64,000 nucleotides of DNA. Source: Exserohilum rostratum (lineage: Eukaryota > Ascomycota > Dothideomycetes > Pleosporales > Pleosporaceae). The stretch is from NCBI GenBank assembly GCA_026367775.1, contig CP111154.1:2046001-2110000 (forward strand), in the 5' to 3' direction. Within the stretch, counting starts at the first letter, position 1, and each line of letters begins with the position of its first letter. A program made the position numbers and the translations under genes. Positions 57,381-64,000 of this stretch are shown piece by piece. Below the pieces are notes generated by a model that searched no databases, was not told the DNA's origin, and saw only the letters and a program-made list of their open reading frames with translations.

Positions 57381-59183
57381 TTAAAAAGCACCGTATTCCT
57401 GGCTCGGAGGCAGCTCGAAGTTTTCCTCATGGAGACCCTTGAGCGCCTCTTCACCGTCCTTGGTAAGGTCCGGTCTGCCAATGGGCGTAACAGCTCCGGT
57501 GAAGAATCGTGGCTGCCATTCCTTGTCCGCAGCCTTGCGTTCCGCAGCCTTTTGTCGTTGTTTCTCTTCAATCTCGGTCTTGAGAGTGGTAGCCACGCTG
57601 TATTGCTTGCTCACGATCGCATTTGTAACGCCATCCCAGAATTTGAGAGACTCGTTGGGGAGTTGCTTTTCGATCGGAGGCACAATCTTGGGGACGGGAT
57701 CGAGCGGGTTGAGGTCGATGATAAGGTTCTTTTCCTGCAAAGTGTTAGAGCGGCAACAAATCATATCCGAGAACACTTACAGAAACCTTGGAAAATGGCT
57801 TGCTTCCAAGAGTGTAGTACACCTTGTCTTGCCAGTTTCCTTCTATCCGTCCAAGGACGTCCTTGTCTGAAACATCCTTGATTTTGGTGATGTTGTCGTT
57901 CTTGGGGTCGTACTTGAAAATGACTCCATTGACCTTGTTTTGCGTCCGACCGAGCCAGCCCTCTTCCTGGTATTCAAGGATGACCTTCAGGCCAGTCTTT
58001 GGGCAAGTGATGTAGCAGCTATCGGCAACCGAAACATTGAGGGAGCCTATTGAGTTAGCTAGTTTCCTCAGCTAGTGGTACTAGTACACACCTCGTAGTA
58101 TGCCGCCCAGGTAAGCTGCTGGGTGTGTGAGTTGGTATTCCTCGTTATCGCGGTTCTTCAGGGTGATGAAGATTCCCAGGTTGTGAGCTCCAGCTACGAC
58201 ACGCACGCTGGTGCCGGTAAACTTGGCGCTGAGTTGATCGTAGCCTCGGGCACTGATGCCTTTCTCCGGGCAGTCGACGTAAAAGGCTGAAACAGGGGGG
58301 TGGTGTGATGTCTGCTCGGTGAGGTAGGATACCGTCACCGTCTTGCCGTTGCCTTTGGTGCTGCTGGCAGCGCTCGAGGGTGCCGAGGTGGGCGTCTTGA
58401 GGGTGGGATGGGTGTCTTCGATTTTCCAGTTACACTGCGCAGGTCAGCAAGCAGCCCATGCTTTTTGAGGAGGTACATACCCTGAAGAACTCGCCCAGCG
58501 TAGAGTTGTAGGGCTTGCATGGCTTGCCCTTGACGTATTTCTGCGCCAGAATTAGCCGTGTCGGTGAAGTTTGTCCGGACAGCCTACCAAGTCTTTTGTG
58601 AACCAGAAGCGCAGGCATCCCAGCATGCGCCCAAGGTCTTCATCAGAGTCTCCGATGCTGCGCAAGTCAGTTGTCTCGCCTCCAGATCCGGTGGCAGCGG
58701 CACTGACCTGATGAATGTGTCGGGCCTGTCTAGGTAGTGCCAGTACTCTGCTGTGTGTCAGAGAAAGTCCTAGCGCGTGTTGTCGCCACCGTCGCAAGGC
58801 GGCACGGAATCAACGTACCCAAGTTTGGTCGCGGCTCGAGGAGTTGTGCGGGGAGTGAGAATCGAACGGCAGCGAGATCGGAGACGCCAATGAACCTGCA
58901 CGAAGAAGCGCCCGTTAGCCTTGCGTGTCCAAGCTCGCCGGTGCCGGTGCTGGCAATGCTGGCGGTGGTGCTGCCTCTGGGGGACGGCAGTGTCCATGTG
59001 GAGCGACGTGGTGCAACGTTACCTCCTCAAGATGCCCAAGAAGGTCTTGAACTTGGAGCTGTCGTCGGGCGCCTTCTCAGCGCCTACGCTGGCGGGCGTA
59101 GCAGCCCGTGAATTATTCGCCGAGTTGAGCGTCGACACGGGCGCCGAGGCGGCGTGGGCCTTTTCGGGGGCTAGGTCCGCCAT
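57381..59183 (-). CDS. Oxysterol-binding protein-related protein (short, PH-less Osh type)
   Basis: Model exons: 59023-59183, 58819-58895, 58708-58747, 58588-58657, 58481-58540, 58092-58434, 57781-58046, 57381-57734; 456 residues, all phases agree. These proteins move sterols or phosphatidylserine, usually in exchange for PI4P, at membrane contact sites. The family fingerprint EQTSHHPPVS is at residues 176-185. Other conserved parts are the lid/entry segment FKTFLGILRRFIGV, PNLEYWHYLDRPD, KPYNSTLGEFFR, and LTHPAAYLGGILRG. There is no PH or ankyrin domain, and the KPYN..LGEFFR form resembles yeast Osh6/Osh7 more than Osh4; that subgrouping is tentative. Seven introns in 1.8 kb make this the densest gene in the window; exon 3 is 40 nt. 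Confidence 0.9.
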
Positions 59184-59950
59184 GGAGGTCGACGATGAGG
59201 GTCGCAGAGCAGATGGGTTCGGGCGGGTTTGGGAGGGCAAACGGGGATCTGGAGAAGAGTCGGTGATGGCGTCAAGTCTATGTAGAGGCGGTGCGCTTTT
59301 CGGTGGATGCTCTTAGTGCTAGCGCGCGCGGAAGTACTGACGTAGCGCTACCGATAGCCTTGAACCTTGCTCCAGCGGGGTAAGCTTGGGTAGGGGCCCA
59401 GCCAGCAGGTGGAGAAGCCACAGTTCGCCGTCTGCATTCAGACATGCTCTGCACTTGTCTATCTATATCGTGCCCGCACCCTCGCATCCATCCACGCTCT
59501 TCCTCTCGTGCACCTGCGCCTGCCCATGGCCCTCTATCGCAAATAGCTGCCCTGCTTACTCGCCTGGTACTAGCGTGCCGTTATCATCGCCTCTAACCCC
59601 GTCATGTGCGTCTGCTGCAAGGCGAAACACGCAATAGGAACATGCATTGTCAGATCGTGCCGCTCTTGATTGGATCCAGGCTCGCCGCCCTCAACCCTTA
59701 CCACGTTTCACCATGCTGTGGCGTCGTCGCGCCTGCATGAGGCGTCTGAGAGACCACCCTCCACGTCGCCCGCCAACTGACTCCCATAACTAACAACGTG
59801 TGCTGCACCATGTGCCCTTACCGCCCACACCTCCCTTAAAACCTGATCGCTATGATCGGCAATGCAAATGATCATCCGCCCGCCCAGATCCCACGTCCAA
59901 AAGCACCCTCCGCCATCCTCCTAGCCCATGTGCCCCCCCAACCCTCTTCC
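59184..59950. other. OSBP upstream region and calpain 3' flank
   Basis: 767 bp between two minus-strand genes. No coding sequence with support. Should hold the OSBP-gene promoter. Confidence 0.45.
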
Positions 59951-62900
59951 TCAGTCATCCCAGTTGCGCCAAACCCCAACCTCGAATGCCTGGGGCGTGT
60001 CGGTATAGATTTCCACCTCGTACCACTCCTCGACCGGCCCCCTAGGCCCTGATAACCGGTCCAAAACAAGCCAGATATCGCCTTGTCTGCTGAGCTTCGG
60101 ATCTATGTTGACGCTTTCGGACCGAACCGTGGCAGAATCCGCATACTCCCCCTGCTCGCTAGCCACTATGAATTTGCGCTCTGGACCCCGTCCCAGTTCA
60201 ACGCTGAGCCGCAACGGGCTCCGCGCTAGCTTGCCCAAATCCGTCATCCCACGAGGGCTCAACGCCTTGGAGAAGCGCGCAATAATCGTGTACGACGCCA
60301 GCCGATGTGGCTGCAGTGGCGCTGCCACCTTGTGCACATCCGCTCCAAAGCATGCTGGCGCAAGCTTCATCGACAGTAGTCCCGCCCCGTCACGCGGAAT
60401 CTGTCTCAAGTCTACCTCGCTCGTGCTATCAATCCGTAGTGTGTAGTCTCCCTTCAGCCCGGCTTCGAACAGCGAGCAAATGACTGTGTAATGCCCGGCT
60501 TGCAGGTCCTTAATCTCTGCAAACACGCATCCACTGCGGTGGTCCCCCGAGTCTGCCATCACGTCGCGGCTCTGTAACCGATACAGTCTCTTCCCATGTC
60601 CAAGCGCAACTTTGACATGCAGGGGATGCTCGTGATTTGTACTCGTCAGTAGAACCGCTAGCGATCCGCCTTGGCGGACGTGCAACGAATACTGAGGGTT
60701 GTCAAAGTAATTTGGCGAGTCTGTCCCGCCCCCGGCCGTCTGTCTTGTCCATGCACCCTCTTCGACCCTTTGGAACGGGTAACGTTGCGTTGCCGGTTCA
60801 AGACTGATGGGCATGTTGGCGAATGCCGACAGAGAAAACGAGTATGTTGACGGCGGCAGATCATCCTGGTCAATAATCACCGTGTAAGTCCTGTTGGCAT
60901 CCGTCTCGCTGCGGAGAAGGCATTGCGGCGTCGTAACATAGTCGCTCGACTCTAGGTACGTGTCCTTCATGTAAAGCCGCTCTCCGTTTCCAGTGCACAT
61001 GTATATGCTCATGTAGCCCTTTGGCGCGTCTCCGTTGGAGCTGACCTGGCTATCTTGACGCACACTGCCGTCATTGAATGTATCCGACTCTTCCTTGGTA
61101 GTTTCTGGTACGTCCCGGAAATGCCGACTCAAGAGGAACCACACTGGTCCACCCCCTTTTGCCGTAAAGGCAAACTGTGGATGTTTGACAATGCATCCGC
61201 CGGGCGATGGGGTGCTGACATCCCATTCGAAATGGATGTCTTGTCGATAACCAAAGAGTCCGGGGTTCCAGTTCAGATACAGACTCTCAAAATGCTGTAT
61301 GGCTTGCTCAAGTCCTATCCAGAATGTCGTCGGGTATGGTCGATCTTCAGTCGGAATGCTATCCCGGTGATAAATTTCCACGCCGTCGTTGGACTCTGCG
61401 TTGGATATAGACTGGTCCATGGCGGCTACAGCAGATGGGCGAGGCCCCCGCCAGCCCTTGCCCTCTATCCATGGGTTCTTCACGAGCAACAATCGGTCCT
61501 GATCCGTCTCTTTCATATCTAGTACAACATAACTATGCTGACCCTCAAGGCCAAGCTCGCGCTCTTGTTTACGGGACATCTTGCCTGTGCCTGCAGTAAC
61601 GAGAACATCTCCGTACATGAAAGCGTTGTAGATGCGTTTCCATATTTGATCAGGAACAGTATCTGACCTGCAACATGTCAGTATATCTAACCGATGCATA
61701 TCAGTAGGGAACGCACTCTTGCAAAAACACTTGTTCAGGTATCCAGCCAGTTAGTGCCCACAGGTCGCCACATGAGTTGCTGCCGGGAAAGTCGTAGCCG
61801 CCGCGGACTTTAAGATAGGCCTTCTCCAAAAGTGCTGGCCACAACAAAGCCGGATTTCGGCGATCAATGACGTGAAGTAGTCGGTGGGTGCTGGAGACTG
61901 GCAGCCGGTCGTCGATGACAACCTTTCTCCAGCAACCGTTAAAGTTAAGGCGCACAACGTACTTGCCGTTCGAAGAGCACACTGGTCTTCCAAGCTGCTT
62001 GTCAAAGGGATAAACCTTGTTTGTGAGGATCTGGCATTGTCAATATCGAAGCTAACCGAGGAGGAAAAGACGAACCTGTTCGTGTCCGCGTTCGGAGCGA
62101 GCGATGCCAGCGCATAGACTCGTAACCACCGAGCAATCCGTAGCTGCATCTTGTACGAGATCGAGGGGCCTCGAACTGGACATTAGCGGGCCAGTGTCTT
62201 TTTTATCCTTGGATTCGAATAAAGGAGGTGGCACTGCGTCTCGTGCCGGTAGCCAATCCTTGAAAAATTGTTGCTGGTACGAAGATAAAGTGAGCTCACA
62301 CTCATCCCTGTACTTGTCAGATTGGTTCGACCCCTTTTGAGGATGCTGCTTACTTGAAATACGCAGCGTCTTTGCCCGGAACAAACTCTTCTGCAGATGG
62401 AGTCTTGTCCCAGGGCGGAAACTTGAACCCATTAATTTTAGACGCCTTCAACAAGATTATACTCTCTCTCGCAGGCAACTTTCTACTTGAGACAGGCTCG
62501 CGGAGCCTGTATATCTGAGTTTGCGTTCCACTGGTGCTAGGTGCTCTTGATCGGGAATCGTTGTTGGAAGGATAGGGCTGCAGGGATGGCCTCACACTCG
62601 GATACGATGCGTCGTTAGTAACGGGGCCATTGCTGGTTCTGGCATTGAAGCTATCTTCGTGTGGTGCATTAGTGACTGTACTTGGTTTGTTAGTCGAGAT
62701 GTTGCTATTCAACAGTGACGTGTTATCACCAGACCCCTGATAGAAGAGGCTGTCGACAAGGCACGGGCGTGTGGAGTTTGTGCGGAGACTGAAAATGATG
62801 GTGATTTACCTGGTGTTGCATAGGCTTGGTGACTGCGTGCCGGACTAGAAGAAACATCGTCGCGCAAAGTGCCTGACTGAGAAGTGGTGTCGTAGCCAGC

Positions 62901-63260
62901 TGAGTCTGCACTTGAAGTGACTTGTGCTGCCCATTGACCAATCTGCTCGTTTGAGCTAGTCGGTGTCCAAGTCTCAGTCTTCTTGATGCGGTCTGCCACA
63001 TTCATAACCTCACCGCATTGCGTCTTGAGCTGCTTTCTCTCATCTGGGCTAGAGGACAACTTGAGCGCCTTCATGAAATTCTCGGCTGCGCTAATCGCCA
63101 GGGTGAGAGCCTCATCTTTGGTAGCAGCCTTTTCTACCTGAGAGCGGTAGTTCTGAATGCCAATTAGTATGAGGCACCATTAAAGGCTCCTAATGGCAGT
63201 GATGGTACCTACGCTTGCAGTTGCTTTGTAAGCCTCAAGCTGAGTGGCCCGGTCTGCCAT
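59951..63260 (-). CDS. palB: Calpain-like cysteine protease of the Pal/Rim pH pathway (PalB/Rim13)
   Basis: Model exons: 63213-63260, 62810-63152, 62354-62675, 62076-62307, 61717-62030, 59951-61667; 991 residues. PalB/Rim13 cleaves the transcription factor PacC/Rim101 at ESCRT-III sites during alkaline signalling. The N-terminus is an MIT domain (about residues 1-85) that binds ESCRT-III. A disordered linker leads to LREPVSSRKLPARE, then the protease core: Cys296 in DAATDCSVVTSLCAG, His464 in GLEGQHSYVVLD and Asn484 in LLLVKNPW form the triad. Two calpain III-like beta domains fill the C-terminal ~400 residues. Intron 2 is ambiguous: a donor at 62734 instead of 62809 is also in phase and adds 25 residues of linker. 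A. nidulans PalB is about 850 residues, so this one has a longer linker. Confidence 0.9.
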
Positions 63261-63932
63261 AGTAAAAGACCAACAGGGGAGCAGGGAACAACAGGGCGGA
63301 ACATGCAGATGTTGGGGCTAGCTGTGGCGGGTCATGGCAATGCGGTCACGGTGGGTAGGTAGAGGATAGAGTGGAGCCGGGTCGTCTGGGGTTGCGGGCT
63401 TGGAGGGCGCAGACTTTAGCGCGGCGCACGCTCCTGCCAAATTCACGTTTGTAACTGCCCATGACAGACACTATGGATTTCATTTGGTAGCGGGCAGGCA
63501 GCCCCAAGATTGTTGTTGTCTCTCTCACCTTCACCTTCACCTCAGAAGGCGGCCGAGTTCGCAGTAGCAGCAACACGACCATCGGCAGTCACCCTCGGGC
63601 CCACAGCAAGTCACGTTGGAGGAGGGCCCACGGGCCTATCGCGTGTCGTCATACGGCCGACCGAGCGTTGAACCTCGGCCTCTGGAACCTCGGAAGAGGG
63701 CAGCCATGCATGCGACCGCGCTATCGCGTTGCGGAACGTCACGAACCTCCCCTGCCCGCTTTTTCTAAACCTCCGATACTGCTATCTTGACTTTCTCGTC
63801 GACTTCTCTATCATGAGATAGTACCACCTACACAACTTCCACACACCCACCCCCCATTGCCGGTTGCCTTCCCTGCCTGTCGCAATACCCGAGTCCCATT
63901 TTCTGTAGCGACCGCTTTCCACCACACCTACC
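63261..63932. promoter_or_regulatory. Divergent upstream region of palB-like gene and the carrier gene
   Basis: 672 bp between two start codons facing outward; both promoters lie here. It is C/T-rich just before the carrier ATG. No specific element is recognised, and I see no clustered GCCAAG (PacC) sites. Confidence 0.5.
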
Positions 63933-64000
63933 ATGGCAGGACAGTCCAAACTCGAGACCCTACCGCCCTGGGGCAATGCCGTTGCCGGCGCTGCGGGCGC
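63933..64000 (+). CDS. Start of a probable mitochondrial-carrier-family protein (peroxisomal ANT1/PMP47-like), cut by window end
   Basis: Only 22 codons are visible, in ACCATGG context, reading MAGQSKLETLPPWGNAVAGA and onwards. The PPWG.AVAGA pattern resembles the first helix of fungal peroxisomal adenine nucleotide carriers, where a Pro-x-Asp motif would follow outside the window. The call rests on this short stretch only. Confidence 0.45.
   Translation, partial: MAGQSKLETLPPWGNAVAGAAG

Noticed and set aside
1..64000. tRNA or rRNA genes
   Set aside because: I looked for the GGTTCGANTCC box and cloverleaf partners and found no convincing hit by eye; a tRNAscan run would settle it.

Overview
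The window is nuclear DNA of a filamentous ascomycete. Genes are split by short GT...AG introns (about 50-130 nt) with CTAAC/CTRAY-type branch sites. Several families are essentially fungal: a NACHT STAND protein, a HET-domain protein, a Zn2Cys6 regulator, a PalB-type calpain, a Skt5/Chs4 chitin synthase activator, and AA9 and GH12 plant cell wall enzymes. Gene content and intron style fit a Dothideomycete, probably Pleosporales, but that placement is inference. I saw no rRNA, tRNA, CRISPR array or intact transposon.

Layout. 1-2072 (+): 3' part of a TFIIIC TPR subunit. 2858-7093 (+): eight-exon NACHT protein with a degenerate C-terminal repeat domain. 7798-10551 (-): APC2. 11096-13944 (-): F-box protein. 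14637-18400 (-): SMC6, eight exons. 19004-21782 (-): Skt5/Chs4-like Sel1-repeat protein whose CaaX box is split by the last intron. 22992-24009 (-): ASF1. 25310-28115 (+): Zn2Cys6 transcription factor. 29761-31544 (+): Na+/H+ antiporter. 32693-33454 (+): ribosomal protein L12/uL11 with a 4-nt first coding exon. 33995-35222 (+): GT8-like glycosyltransferase. 36845-38677 (+): GH20 hexosaminidase. 39688-40624 (-): small multi-exon gene not visible as a single ORF. 40661-42881 (-): HET-domain protein. 42959-43648 (-): RMI1. 43877-44758 (+): VPS51. 45549-46534 (-): Mpv17/PMP22 family. 47342-48506 (-): AA9 LPMO with CBM1. 53317-54139 (+): GH12. 56067-56672 (+): secreted orphan. 57381-59183 (-): oxysterol-binding protein. 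59951-63260 (-): PalB/Rim13 calpain. 63933-64000 (+): start of a probable peroxisomal/mitochondrial carrier.

How the genes relate. Most are housekeeping: Pol III transcription, cell cycle, SMC5/6 and RMI1 genome maintenance, histone chaperoning, translation, lipid and vesicle traffic, pH signalling and ion homeostasis. Among them sit two genes of the kind used in fungal self/non-self recognition (NACHT and HET) and a 47-57 kb stretch of secreted proteins. The AA9 and GH12 genes there are divergent across 4.8 kb with no convincing gene.

Most exon models were built by hand from reading frame, splice signals and family conservation; phases were checked at each junction. The points most worth testing are three stop-free introns whose length is a multiple of three (Chs4-like, antiporter, VPS51), the small gene at 39.7-40.6 kb, and a probable GC-AG intron in the glycosyltransferase gene.
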